From Streptomyces sp. NBC_00568 (lineage in GTDB: Bacteria > Actinomycetota > Actinomycetes > Streptomycetales > Streptomycetaceae), in assembly GCF_026341855.1 (NCBI RefSeq), contig NZ_JAPENW010000001.1, forward strand, positions 4,765,001 through 4,829,000: DNA of 64,000 bases, given 5' to 3'. This document shows positions 7,337 to 16,224 of this stretch, one piece after another. Both the position numbers and the translations under genes were made by a program. Each line of letters opens with the position of its first letter. Within the stretch, counting starts at the first letter, position 1. Under the pieces are notes generated by a model that saw only the letters and a list, made by a program, of their open reading frames with translations, did no database searches and was not told the DNA's origin.

Positions 7337-10326
7337 GACCCGCCCCGGGCGGTCGTGGGGCCGGGGGAGTCCACCGGGGTCACCGGTACTCCTCCGGCCG
7401 CGCTGCCCAGCAGTGTCAGCTCGACCCCGCCGGGGCCGGCGGGTGTGGTCCCGTCGGACAGCACGGCGAGGGCCAGTGTGTTGGGCCCCCGTGTGCGCAG
7501 CACCCCGTTCGGGAGGACGAACGTGTGCTGGGGCCCTACGTCGTTGATGTACTGGCCCATGTTCCAGCCGTTCAGGAAGATCTGGACGCGATAGGCGCGG
7601 GCCGGGTCGTCGGTCAGGGTGAGGCCGATCGAGGCGTCCACACCGCTGTCGACGGCGAGCCGGAAGCCGGTGCGGTACCAGGTGACCCCCTGCCGGCGCT
7701 CGGCGCGCGGGAAGTCGACCACCTTCCAGCCGCCGTCCGCGAACCCCGGCAGATGCCAGCCGTGCCGCTCCCCGTGCAGACCTCCGGTGTTGAGCGGTCC
7801 ACGCACCGGATCGGGGGCCGCCGCACCCTGGACGCGCCAGTCGACGGCGGGAGCGGCCCCGGCGAAGGTGACGGCCGTCAGCCCCCGGGCCACCTTGTGG
7901 GAGTCGTCGGCCTTGCCGTCCTGGTCGTGCTGCATGCGCCGGACCAGGACGGACAGCACATGGGGCTGCCCGGCCCGCGGCCGGACGGGGAAGGTGGCGG
8001 TCGCCGCCCAGGTCCCCTGCCGCACGGTCTTCTTGTCCGGCACCGGCATCCGGTGCGTGCCCAGCGGCTCCCCGTCCAGCCAGGCCATCAACAGCCCTTG
8101 GGCGCCCGCGACATAGGAGAGGGACACCGACTCGGCGTCGCCCGCGTCCGTGAAGTGTCCCCGGTACCAGACGTCGCCGTAGTGGAAGCCGTAGTCGTCG
8201 GCGAACAGCACGGGCTGCCCGGCGGGCACGGGCGTGACGCTGTACGAGGACTTCTTGTCCGCGACCCGCCACGCCGTGTCGTCGTGATCGGCGGCCGACT
8301 CGGGATTCCCCTCGGACCGGCGCCAGGTGGTCAGGGCGGGCAGCCGCACCTGCGGCACACCGGCCAGCGGCTGCTCGGCCCGCAGACTCCCGGAGGTGGT
8401 GGCACGGGCCCTGAGCGTGCCGTGGTTCCAGACGAGTTCGCTCGTTCCGCGCGGCCCCCACACCTCCAGGTCCGCCGCCCGCACCGTGTCCCCGGTGAGA
8501 TGGACGGTCGTGCCGCGCAGGGCGGCCGTGCGCAGCAGCGCCGGGCCGCGCACCAGTACCGGACCCGACGGGGTGTCGTACCGCCACAGCAGGCGGGAGC
8601 TCTCGTCGTCGGCGAGCAGCAGCAGGAGGGGAGCGGCGATGCCGCCGCCCTCCACCAGGATCCGGGTGATGCCGCCGAGCCGGGCGTCGATCCGCAGGAC
8701 TCCGTCCCGGTAGGTGTGCCCGGCGTTCCCCTCCAGCACGGTGACCACCGGCTCGCTCGGGGACTCCAGGCAGGTGTGCGTCGACTCGCCCGCCCGGCCC
8801 GTGAACACCGCGATGTCCTGCCGCCCGGCGGTCAGCCACAGCATCGGCTGGGCGGTGGAGTACCGGAGCGTGCGCCGCCCGAGGGCGATGCCGGCGGCGA
8901 GCAGCCGGGCGTCGAGGCCGGGCACCGGCACCGCGACGGTCGTCCCCGCGAGCGGGACGGAGGCCACGGCCTCGGTGGACGAGTCGTTGCGCAGCACGTG
9001 GAAGTGCGCGTTCGTGTCCGGGTTGACCAGGTGGTACGCCTTGATGCCGAGGCCGGCACCCGTGTCGTCGACGGGGATCGCCTCGGCGCGGTCCAGTTTC
9101 GCCAGCTCGGGCACCGAGTGCAGCAGCTGGCCGATCTGGTGCATCGGGACGAGCTTCTCGGTCGGCTGCCGGGCCTCGTCGAGGGCGGCCCCGTAGTCGT
9201 ACGAGGTGTAGACGATCGGCGCGGGGAGCCAGCCCCAGGACGTGCCGCCGAAGGTCATGTAGACGTTGTGGACCGTGATGCCGTTGGCGAGGTTGGTGAG
9301 GTAGAAGCGCCGCTCGTAGGCCGCGTCCCGGGTGCGGCGGGACTCCGCGTACCCCTTGCCGTCGAACTCGGCCCCGCCCCATGGATCGAACCAGCCGCCC
9401 CCGAACTCGGCGATGAAGCCCGGGGTGTCCGGGCTGGCGGTCGAGCCGCCCTTCACGCCGCCGGTGCCGAAGTGGCCCCAGTCCGGTGGTGTCTTGAAGG
9501 GGGAGGGGTAGCCGTCGAATCCGTAGAGGTAGCGCCCCCGCTCGCCGCCCGTGTCGAAGGTGCCGGGGGCCCAGTGGCCGTTCCTGCCCTTGTCGTTGTG
9601 GAAGAGCGGCACGTCGATGCCGTCCGCCCGCACCTTGGCGTAGAGGTGCGCCATGTAGTCGCGGCCCGCGGCCTCGGTCACGTGGTTGTCGTACTCGTTC
9701 TCCAGTTGGTAGAGGACGATCGTGCCGCCGCCGTCGGTGTAGAGGTGGCGGGCGGCGATGCGGTCGACGGCGGTCAGCCACGCGTCGACGTGCCGGAGAT
9801 ACGTCGAGTCGGAGGTGCGGGCCGTCCCCCGGGTGACGGTCAGCCAGCCGGGGAAGCCGCCCGCGTCGACCTCGGCGTTGATGTACGGGCCGGGGCGCAG
9901 GATGACGTACAGCCCGGTCTCGGCGGCGGTCCGCAGGAACAGGTCGAGGTCGCGGACCCCGGTGAAGTCGAACTGCCCGGGGGCGGGGGAGTGGTAGTTC
10001 CAGGCGACGTAGATGCTGATCGTGTTGTAGCCGTGGGCGCGCAGCTTCTGCAGGACGTCCCGCCACAGGGACGGGCTCGGCAGCCGGAAGGGGTGGATCT
10101 CCCCGGACCAGATCACCAGGCGCCTGCCGTCGATCAGCATCGAGTAGCGGTCGAAGCCCACCGTGTGCGTTCTGCCGTCGGCGGTGGGCGGTGCGGGCGC
10201 GGGCCCGGTGGGTGCGAGGGGCGCCCTGTCGGCCGCGCACGCCTCGATGCCTCCGCTGCCGCTCAGCGAGAAGCCGAGCGCGGTGGTGCCGGCGAGTGCG
10301 CTGAAGGTACGTCTGCTCAACACCAT
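7333..10326 (-). CDS. Secreted GH35 beta-galactosidase
   Basis: About 997 residues. A twin-arginine signal begins at SRRTFSALAG with a following hydrophobic stretch, so the enzyme is exported folded. The N-terminal TIM barrel has the GH35 blocks WSGEIHPFR, RPGPYINAE, QLENEYDNH (acid/base Glu) and GFIAEFGGGWFDPWGG (nucleophile Glu). C-terminal beta-sandwich/jelly-roll domains follow, including galactose-binding-like segments. ATG 10326 has GGGAGGAC 5 bp upstream; an earlier in-frame start at 10404 is rejected. It would remove terminal beta-galactose from plant galactans, fitting the arabinose/galactose theme of the island. Confidence 0.92.
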   Translation of the reverse strand: MVLSRRTFSALAGTTALGFSLSGSGGIEACAADRAPLAPTGPAPAPPTADGRTHTVGFDRYSMLIDGRRLVIWSGEIHPFRLPSPSLWRDVLQKLRAHGYNTISIYVAWNYHSPAPGQFDFTGVRDLDLFLRTAAETGLYVILRPGPYINAEVDAGGFPGWLTVTRGTARTSDSTYLRHVDAWLTAVDRIAARHLYTDGGGTIVLYQLENEYDNHVTEAAGRDYMAHLYAKVRADGIDVPLFHNDKGRNGHWAPGTFDTGGERGRYLYGFDGYPSPFKTPPDWGHFGTGGVKGGSTASPDTPGFIAEFGGGWFDPWGGAEFDGKGYAESRRTRDAAYERRFYLTNLANGITVHNVYMTFGGTSWGWLPAPIVYTSYDYGAALDEARQPTEKLVPMHQIGQLLHSVPELAKLDRAEAIPVDDTGAGLGIKAYHLVNPDTNAHFHVLRNDSSTEAVASVPLAGTTVAVPVPGLDARLLAAGIALGRRTLRYSTAQPMLWLTAGRQDIAVFTGRAGESTHTCLESPSEPVVTVLEGNAGHTYRDGVLRIDARLGGITRILVEGGGIAAPLLLLLADDESSRLLWRYDTPSGPVLVRGPALLRTAALRGTTVHLTGDTVRAADLEVWGPRGTSELVWNHGTLRARATTSGSLRAEQPLAGVPQVRLPALTTWRRSEGNPESAADHDDTAWRVADKKSSYSVTPVPAGQPVLFADDYGFHYGDVWYRGHFTDAGDAESVSLSYVAGAQGLLMAWLDGEPLGTHRMPVPDKKTVRQGTWAATATFPVRPRAGQPHVLSVLVRRMQHDQDGKADDSHKVARGLTAVTFAGAAPAVDWRVQGAAAPDPVRGPLNTGGLHGERHGWHLPGFADGGWKVVDFPRAERRQGVTWYRTGFRLAVDSGVDASIGLTLTDDPARAYRVQIFLNGWNMGQYINDVGPQHTFVLPNGVLRTRGPNTLALAVLSDGTTPAGPGGVELTLLGSAAGGVPVTPVDSPGPTTARGGS

Positions 10327-10560
10327 GCGGGTCCTCCCGGGGACGGCGATGGGGATTCCCCCTGCTCGGACCGAGTCCGAGAGCCCGGGGGAAGGTGCGG
10401 CCATTGTCCACAGGGTCGGGTCATTCGATGGTCATATGAGGTTCTCGGCGCGGGCGGATTACGCGGTATGGGCGGTACGCGTGGTGCGGGTGGCGCCGGA
10501 GACCGCGGCGCGGCGGGACGCCGGCGCCCGGTGGCGCGGCAGGCACCGGTCGCGGCCGGG

Positions 10561-10586
10561 GGCGGCCCGCGTGGTCGCGGGCCGCC
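10561..10586 (-). terminator. Hairpin after dioxygenase gene
   Basis: GGCGGCCCGCG and CGCGGGCCGCC form a perfect 11-bp stem with a TGGT loop, 29 bp downstream of the dioxygenase stop. No strong T-run follows. Confidence 0.55.
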
Positions 10587-10614
10587 TCCGGCCTCCGTGG
10601 GGGGAAGGGGAGGG

Positions 10615-11388
10615 TCAGCTCGACTCGACGCCGAGCGTCAGGGTGCCGGTGTATCCGGCGGAGGCGGTGCTGCCGAGGGCCGTCAGGGTGAGGAGGCCGG
10701 AGGAGGCGCCTCCGTCGTCGTAGATGGAGTCCTGGGCGAGGGTGGTGCGGGTGACCTTGTTGGTGGAGTACGGGGACACCTTGGCGATCGCCGTGGTGAT
10801 CGTCTCGTTGAAGAAGAGCTGGCCGGTGTGGAGTTCCCTGCCGCCGGTGAAGGAGCCGTCGGAGGTGAGGGTGACGCCGGTGTGCACCTTGACGTGGATG
10901 TGCACGCAGCGGCCGCGGTACCAGCCGGGGTAGAGCGAGGTGATGCTCGCGACGCCGGACGCGTTCGTCAGGACGCCGCCGCGCAGGAACGTGCCGTCGT
11001 CGGGTTCGCTGTGGCCGTTGTTCCCGACGAAGCCGGAGTACTCGCCGAGTGCGTCGCAGTGCCAGATCTCCACGAGGGCGCCGGCGATCGGCGCGCAGGT
11101 GTCGTCGTCGACGACGGTGAGCGCCAGCTTGAGCGGGGCGCCCGCCTTGCCTTCGGTGACGTCGGCGCGGACGAGCTGTCCGTCGAGGTAGTAGGGGCCT
11201 TCGGTCATCTCCTTGGTGAGGGTGCAGACGGCCGCCGCGGCGGGGGTCGCGTCCGCCGCGTCGGTGCCGGGGGCGGCGGGCACCGCCGCGCCCACGGCCA
11301 GTGCCGCGGCCGTGGCACCCGTGGCGATCAGTACGGTGCGGCGCCCGACAGGCGCCTCTGACATGTCTTTCGAGGGGGAATCTGTCAT
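10615..11388 (-). CDS. Secreted intradiol ring-cleavage dioxygenase-family protein
   Basis: About 257 residues. The N terminus has a Tat-like motif (GRRTVLIATGATAAALAVGAAV), so it is probably exported. The intradiol dioxygenase fold is shown by MTEGPYYLDGQLVR, DALGEYSGF (iron-ligand Tyr) and the PGWYRGRCVHIHVKVH block with Tyr, His, His ligands. Family members split catechols with non-heme Fe(III); exported Streptomyces homologues are thought to act on lignin-like aromatics, but substrate is unknown. Start is unclear: GTG 11394, ATG 11388 or ATG 11364, the last having GAAAG upstream. Confidence 0.85.
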   Translation of the reverse strand: MTDSPSKDMSEAPVGRRTVLIATGATAAALAVGAAVPAAPGTDAADATPAAAAVCTLTKEMTEGPYYLDGQLVRADVTEGKAGAPLKLALTVVDDDTCAPIAGALVEIWHCDALGEYSGFVGNNGHSEPDDGTFLRGGVLTNASGVASITSLYPGWYRGRCVHIHVKVHTGVTLTSDGSFTGGRELHTGQLFFNETITTAIAKVSPYSTNKVTRTTLAQDSIYDDGGASSGLLTLTALGSTASAGYTGTLTLGVESS

Positions 11389-11491
11389 GGACACGGCACC
11401 GTAGAAGTGGATGCTGTCGGTGGGCTGTCAGTTCCGCAAAGTGACAGCACGTCAAGTTCCTTGTTGGACAGGTTGCGTGGTCGCCCTCGGT

Positions 11492-12760
11492 TCAGCGGGC
11501 CGTCTTCGCGATCGACGTCAGGACCGCCCTCGGATCGCCGCCCGGTGCGACGGCCGCGCCGATCTTCGACCGGATCGTGGCCGCCACCCGCGACCAGCTC
11601 GTCTCGGAGAGCGGATACAGGCTCATGTTGCCCAGGGCGTCGAGGCCGTTCCAGAGCTTGCGGTGGCGGCCGTCGGCGCGCATGCGGGAGCTCACCGACT
11701 CGGTGACCGGGAGCAGCTGGTACTCGGCGGCCTGCTCGCCGACGTACTTGTCGCCGTACAGGAAGTCGAGGAACGCGCCGGTCAGTTCGCGGTGGCCGCC
11801 CTGCTTGAAGGCGGTGATCCAGTCGGCCGTGCCCATGGTCGGCACGGTCTTGCCGGTCCTGCTCGGCAGGTCGACGGTGCCGTAGGACACATGCGTCGAG
11901 GAGTCCTCTATCTGCCGCATCAGGGAGAGCGGGGCGTTCACCATGGCGGCCTCGCCGTCGATGAAGGCGCTCATCGCCGCGCCCCGGTCGAGCCTGCCGG
12001 GCGCGACCGGGCCCGTGAGGCCCGGCTCGACCAGTTTCGACCTGAGCCAGGTGAGGGTCGCGACGTTGGCGTCGGAGGCGAGGTCGTAGCCGCCGCCGGG
12101 GTTGGTGTAGCCGCCCTCTCCCGCCAGCAGCCACCCCAGGGTCTCGGCCTCCGCCTCCTCGGGCCCCAGCGGAAGCGCGATCGGGTACTTCACGCCCTGG
12201 GCCTTCAGCACCCGCGCGTCGACCAGGAGTTCCTGCCAGGTCGTCGGCGGTTCGAGGCCGGCCTGCCGGAACAGGCCCTTGTTGTAGTAGAGCAGCCGGG
12301 TGCTCGCGGTGAACGGCAGCGCGTACTGGGTGCCCGCCACCTCGCCCGCCTGGGCGAGGCTCCGTACGAACCCGGCCTGGACGGGGATCGAGAGCAGCTC
12401 CTCGGCGGAGTACAGCTGCCCGGCGGCCGCGTACTCGGCGAAGCTGCCGGTCTGTACGACGTCGGGCGCCTTGCCCCGCTTCACCAGCGCGGCGACCTTC
12501 GCGTCCACGGTGTCGGCCGGGTAGACCGTCGTCACCACCCGCACGTCCGGGTGGGCGGCCTGGAAGGCGAGCCCGACCCGGTCCCAGTAGCCCTGCGAGT
12601 TCTTGTGGACGCTGTCGCCGTAGTTGGTCGCCACGACGGTCAGGGTGGTGGTCTTCGCGTCCTTCGTCCCCGACCCCGCGCCGCAGCCGCCCGCGCCCGC
12701 CGTGAGCCCGAACGCGGCGATCATCGTCATCATGATCCGAGCACTGCGACGCACGGCCAT
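11492..12760 (-). CDS. ABC-type sugar substrate-binding lipoprotein
   Basis: About 422 residues. A signal peptide ends in a lipobox-like GAGGC, so it is tethered outside the membrane. The body matches family 1 extracellular solute-binding proteins: AFQAAHPDVRVVTTVYPADTV, a PDVVQTGSFAEYA hinge segment, and KGLFRQAGLEPPTTWQELL, typical of sugar binders. No permease or ATPase genes lie beside it, so it is an orphan receptor that must use a transporter encoded elsewhere. Starts at 12778 and 12760 are possible; the latter has GGAG immediately upstream. Confidence 0.8.
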   Translation of the reverse strand: MAVRRSARIMMTMIAAFGLTAGAGGCGAGSGTKDAKTTTLTVVATNYGDSVHKNSQGYWDRVGLAFQAAHPDVRVVTTVYPADTVDAKVAALVKRGKAPDVVQTGSFAEYAAAGQLYSAEELLSIPVQAGFVRSLAQAGEVAGTQYALPFTASTRLLYYNKGLFRQAGLEPPTTWQELLVDARVLKAQGVKYPIALPLGPEEAEAETLGWLLAGEGGYTNPGGGYDLASDANVATLTWLRSKLVEPGLTGPVAPGRLDRGAAMSAFIDGEAAMVNAPLSLMRQIEDSSTHVSYGTVDLPSRTGKTVPTMGTADWITAFKQGGHRELTGAFLDFLYGDKYVGEQAAEYQLLPVTESVSSRMRADGRHRKLWNGLDALGNMSLYPLSETSWSRVAATIRSKIGAAVAPGGDPRAVLTSIAKTAR

Positions 12761-12778
12761 CACTCCTGTTCCAGCCAT

Positions 12779-13171
12779 TCTTGACGCGCGTAGACGAAGA
12801 GCGTCGATCGTAGGCCGGGCGGCGGGCGGCGCACAGGGCCGCGACGGTTGCGTTTTGGTTCCGGCGGTGTGTCGGCGGTGGCGCGAGATCACCGGGCTGT
12901 GACGGAGGGCGGGGACGCGTGTACCGCAAACGCGTCCGCGCTTCGATTCCGCCGGCCGTCCGACGTCGTGTCCGGTGCCGGTGCCGGTGCCGGTGCCGGT
13001 GCCGGTGTCCGTGGCGCCGTGCGCCAGGCCCGTGCGGCGCCGGACACGTGGATCCTCCGGCGCCGGGCGCGGGGTCACCGTCGCCCCGCCCGCGCCGTCG
13101 GACACGGATGGCTCCCGGCGGCCGGCCCATGGCCGGTCGTCGGGTGTCCGCCCGCTGATGTGAGTGGCCTG
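12779..13171. other. Intergenic gap with hexamer tandem repeat
   Basis: About 390 bp between two leftward genes, presumably holding the promoter of the binding-protein gene and the end of the aminotransferase transcript. At 12971-13010 there are five exact GCCGGT units with two degenerate flanking units. No protein with sensible composition is encoded. Confidence 0.6.
12971..13010. repeat. GCCGGT microsatellite
   Basis: Six-base unit GCCGGT repeated five times exactly (12977-13006), flanked by TCCGGT and GTCC. Non-coding on both strands as judged by neighbours; a likely slippage site. Confidence 0.85.
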
Positions 13172-14842
13172 CTAACCGGCCTGGTTGTACAGCATCGCGC
13201 CCACGGCTCCCCAGCCGCCGTCCGACTGGGGCGGCGGTGGCTCCGGCTGGGTTCTGCCCCTGACCTGGGCCGCCGTCAGGCCGCCCTGAGCGCCCAGGGA
13301 GGCGGCGCTGGCCATGCCGGGCATCCCCGTCTGGGCGGCCGGCTGGAGACCCGCCGACTGGGCCGGGGCGGGCATGGCCGCCGGGGGCATCTGCGCGGGC
13401 ATCGCACCCGGACCCTGGGCCGCGGCAGGCCAGGCGGTGGGCTGCGGAGGAGCGGGATAGCCAGGGGCCGCCGCGGGCTGCTGCGGGGCGGAGTAGCTCG
13501 CGGCCGCCACGGGCTGCTGAGCGGGGTAGTTCGCGGCGGGCTGACCGGACGGCAGGGGCTGGGGGGCGGGCGGGGCCTGCACCTGCGCGGGCTGTCCGGG
13601 CCAGGCGTTGGCCTGGGCGGCCAGTCCCTGCATGCCGGCTCCGTTGGTCGCGCCGACGAGCCGGTCCACCGCCGCCGTACCCGAGCTGTAGCCGGTCCCT
13701 TGGCTCAGCTCGGGTACGGCGGTTCCCCTCCTGGACCCGTAGAGCACCTGCTCCAGGCCGGACACCAGGCGACGCACGTCCGTCTGGGGGCGCACCACGA
13801 GTCTCAGGAAGCGGCTGGACGAACCGACCTTGTTGCCGCACTCGCGGACCAGGATGCGGTGCTCGGTGAGCAGCCGGTCCCGGACCACGGTGCCTTCGGC
13901 GCCGACGGGGAGGCGTACGAACAGGAAGTTGCCCTGTGAGGGGTAGATCGTCAGGCCGGGCAGCGCGGAGAGCTGGCGAGCCATGTCGAGCCGGTCGCGG
14001 CGGACCATGTGCAGGCTCTCCATGTACTCCTTGCCGTGGTTCTTGAGCATGAACACCACGGTCTCCGCGAAGGAGTTGAGGTTCCACTTCGGCAGCATCG
14101 AACGGACCTTGCCCGCGAGCGAGGGGTTGGCGACCATGTAGCCGAAGCGGATGCCGTGCAGGCCGAAGTTCTTGCCGAGGCTGCGCAGCACGATGACGTT
14201 GGGCCGCATCACGGCGTCCTCGACCACGCTCGGCTCCGACTCGGCGTCGGCGAACTCCAGGAAGGACTCGTCGATGATGACCAGGTCCAGGTCGGCCATC
14301 GCGTCCATGAACTGGATGAGGGACTGGCGCGGCAGGAAGCCGCCGTCGGGGTTGTTCGGGTTGCAGATGACGGCGACCTTGGTGCCGCGGGCGCGGATGA
14401 ACTTGGCGTACGCGGCGAGGTCGAGGGCGAAGCCGGTGGACTCCTGGAGCGGGAACATGTCGACCCGCTTGCCGGTCTCCATCGGCTGGTCGGTCCAGCG
14501 GCCGAACGTGGGGACGGGTATCGCGAGGGACTCACGGACCAGCAAGTGATCGATCCATGTGATCAGTTCGGTGGAACCGTTGCCCATCGCGACGCACTGC
14601 GGCGGAAGTTGGAGCAGCGAGCACAGCTCACTGGTGATCGTGTCGGCGCTGCTCGGGTAGTACGTGATGATCTCGCGCAACCGGCCCGCGAGTTCGTCGA
14701 ACATCGCGGGGGTGGGGAAGTACGGGTTGCACGGAATACAGAAATCCACGGGCCCGGCTCCGTCGCCCTCCCGCGTCAGTGCGGCCATCGACGGGCTGTG
14801 CGCCGCGGTGCCGCGAAAGAGCGAGGTGACATTGCCGGCCAT
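13172..14842 (-). CDS. PLP-dependent class I/II aminotransferase with Pro/Gln/Ala-rich tail
   Basis: 556 residues. The first 375 or so form a HisC/CobD-like fold-type I aminotransferase: IPCNPYFPTP, NGSTELITW, VICNPNNPDGG, VIIDESFLEFAD, and the Schiff-base Lys in RSLGKNFGLHGIRFGY. Residues about 390-556 are a low-complexity tail of Pro, Gln, Ala and Gly ending WGAVGAMLYNQAG, far beyond the family's usual length of about 360. ATG 14842 has GGAGG 5 bp upstream. Substrate is not evident; it is not within a histidine operon. The tail may mediate protein contacts or envelope localisation, which is a guess. Confidence 0.85.
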   Translation of the reverse strand: MAGNVTSLFRGTAAHSPSMAALTREGDGAGPVDFCIPCNPYFPTPAMFDELAGRLREIITYYPSSADTITSELCSLLQLPPQCVAMGNGSTELITWIDHLLVRESLAIPVPTFGRWTDQPMETGKRVDMFPLQESTGFALDLAAYAKFIRARGTKVAVICNPNNPDGGFLPRQSLIQFMDAMADLDLVIIDESFLEFADAESEPSVVEDAVMRPNVIVLRSLGKNFGLHGIRFGYMVANPSLAGKVRSMLPKWNLNSFAETVVFMLKNHGKEYMESLHMVRRDRLDMARQLSALPGLTIYPSQGNFLFVRLPVGAEGTVVRDRLLTEHRILVRECGNKVGSSSRFLRLVVRPQTDVRRLVSGLEQVLYGSRRGTAVPELSQGTGYSSGTAAVDRLVGATNGAGMQGLAAQANAWPGQPAQVQAPPAPQPLPSGQPAANYPAQQPVAAASYSAPQQPAAAPGYPAPPQPTAWPAAAQGPGAMPAQMPPAAMPAPAQSAGLQPAAQTGMPGMASAASLGAQGGLTAAQVRGRTQPEPPPPQSDGGWGAVGAMLYNQAG

Positions 14843-14896
14843 GGAACCTCCGTATGGGCGGGCCCGCTGGGGAGGACGGGCCCTCCGTCTTTGGGT

Positions 14897-14920
14897 GGCC
14901 CGTGCGGGGGAGCACGGGCC
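14897..14920. terminator. Hairpin between aldose epimerase and aminotransferase genes
   Basis: GGCCCGTGC and GCACGGGCC pair perfectly around a 6-base loop. It lies downstream of the leftward epimerase gene; no T-run follows, so termination is tentative. Confidence 0.5.
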
Positions 14921-15023
14921 GCCCTCTCATACGGATACGGATGTGTCGCTGTTCAACCGCTGCGAAATCGTGCGGACTTTGTGAACCGGCTGTGAAGCCC
15001 GGTCACGCGCCGCTCGGTTCCGG

Positions 15024-16169
15024 TCACGCACCGAACGAGTGCACCGTGGTGGTCCGGTAGATCTGTCCGGGCCGCAGCACCGTCGAGGGGAACGACGGAT
15101 GGTTCGGGGAGTCCGGGAAGTGCTGGGTCTCCAGGCACAGGGCGTCGCCCTGGCGGTAGATGTGACCGCCGGTGCCGACCAGGGTGCCGTCCAGGAAGTT
15201 GCCCGAGTAGAACTGCAGGCCGGGCTCGGTCGTCGCGATCTTCAGGGTGCGCCCGGAGGAGGGGTCGCGGAGCGTCGCGACCTGCTGGGGCTTCGCCGTG
15301 ATGCCCTTGTCGAGGGCCCAGTTGTGGTCGATGCCCTTGCCGTACAGAAGCTGCTGGTGGGCGACCCGGATGTCCTTGCCGACGGTCTTCGTCCGGCGGA
15401 AGTCGAAGGGGGTGCCGGCGACCCTGGCCAGTTCACCGGTCGGGATCAGACCCGAGTCGACGGGGGTGTAGCGGGCGGCCGCGATCTCCAGCTCATGGTC
15501 GTAGATCGAGCCGCTGCCCTCACCGGCGAGGTTCCAGTAGACGTGGCTGGTGAGGTTGACGACGGTGGCCTTGTCGGTGGTGGCCTCGTAGTCGACGCGC
15601 CAGTCGCCGTGCCTGGTCAGGGTGTAGGTGACCTTCGTCCTGAGCGTGCCCGGGTAACCCATCTCGCCGTCGATGCTCGTGTAGTGCAGGACGAGTCCGA
15701 CGTCGGAGCCGGACGTGAAACCCTCCACGTCCCAGACGCGCTTGTCGAAGCCCTTCGCGCCGCCGTGCAGGCTGTTGACGCCGTCGTTGACGGAGAGCTG
15801 GTGACTCTTGCCGTCCAGGGTGAACTGCCCCTTGGCGATCCGGTTGCCGTACCGGCCGATCAGCGCGCCGAAGTACGGGCTGGAGGCGACGTAGTCGTCG
15901 ATGTTGTCGAAGCCCAGCGAGACGTTCTTGTACCTGCCGTGCCGGTCGGGGATCTCCAGGGACTGGACGATCCCGCCGTACGACAGGACCTTGAGCCGTG
16001 TCCCGCCGTTCTCCAGCGACCACCGGTGGACCTTCGTCCCGTCGGTGAGCCTGCCGAAGAGCTCCTTCTCGGGCTTCCTGCCGCCCGAGGCGTGCGCCGT
16101 GCCGATGGTGGCCGCGGTTAATCCCGCTGCCGCCGCCGCTGCTATGACCGTACGTCTGCTCGTGTCCAT
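15024..16169 (-). CDS. Exported aldose 1-epimerase (galactose mutarotase)
   Basis: 381 residues. The N terminus DTSRRTVIAAAAAAG is a Tat-type signal, so unlike common cytosolic GalM this copy is exported. The mutarotase fold is shown by SYGGIVQSLEIPDRHG, IGRYGNRIAKGQF, NSLHGGAKGFDKRVW and NHNWALDKG-like and YSGNFLDGT segments; GLQFYSG near the C terminus carries active-site residues. It interconverts alpha and beta anomers of sugars such as galactose or arabinose. It is the last gene of the transporter block, 55 bp after the permease, matching a role in presenting the right anomer for uptake. Confidence 0.9.
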   Translation of the reverse strand: MDTSRRTVIAAAAAAGLTAATIGTAHASGGRKPEKELFGRLTDGTKVHRWSLENGGTRLKVLSYGGIVQSLEIPDRHGRYKNVSLGFDNIDDYVASSPYFGALIGRYGNRIAKGQFTLDGKSHQLSVNDGVNSLHGGAKGFDKRVWDVEGFTSGSDVGLVLHYTSIDGEMGYPGTLRTKVTYTLTRHGDWRVDYEATTDKATVVNLTSHVYWNLAGEGSGSIYDHELEIAAARYTPVDSGLIPTGELARVAGTPFDFRRTKTVGKDIRVAHQQLLYGKGIDHNWALDKGITAKPQQVATLRDPSSGRTLKIATTEPGLQFYSGNFLDGTLVGTGGHIYRQGDALCLETQHFPDSPNHPSFPSTVLRPGQIYRTTTVHSFGA

Positions 16170-16224
16170 TTTGCGGCTCCTGCCCCATGGAGGGGCCCCG
16201 CCTTCCGGCGGGGCCCCGGCTGAC

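Noticed and set aside
7013..10411. 1132-codon leftward frame overlapping GH35
   Set aside because: Out of frame with the well-supported GH35 gene and of biased composition.
6340..11361. 1673-codon open frame on the plus strand
   Set aside because: It is the shadow of the GH51, GH35 and dioxygenase genes; its product is Arg/Pro/Gly-rich low-complexity sequence with no domain, produced by high GC.
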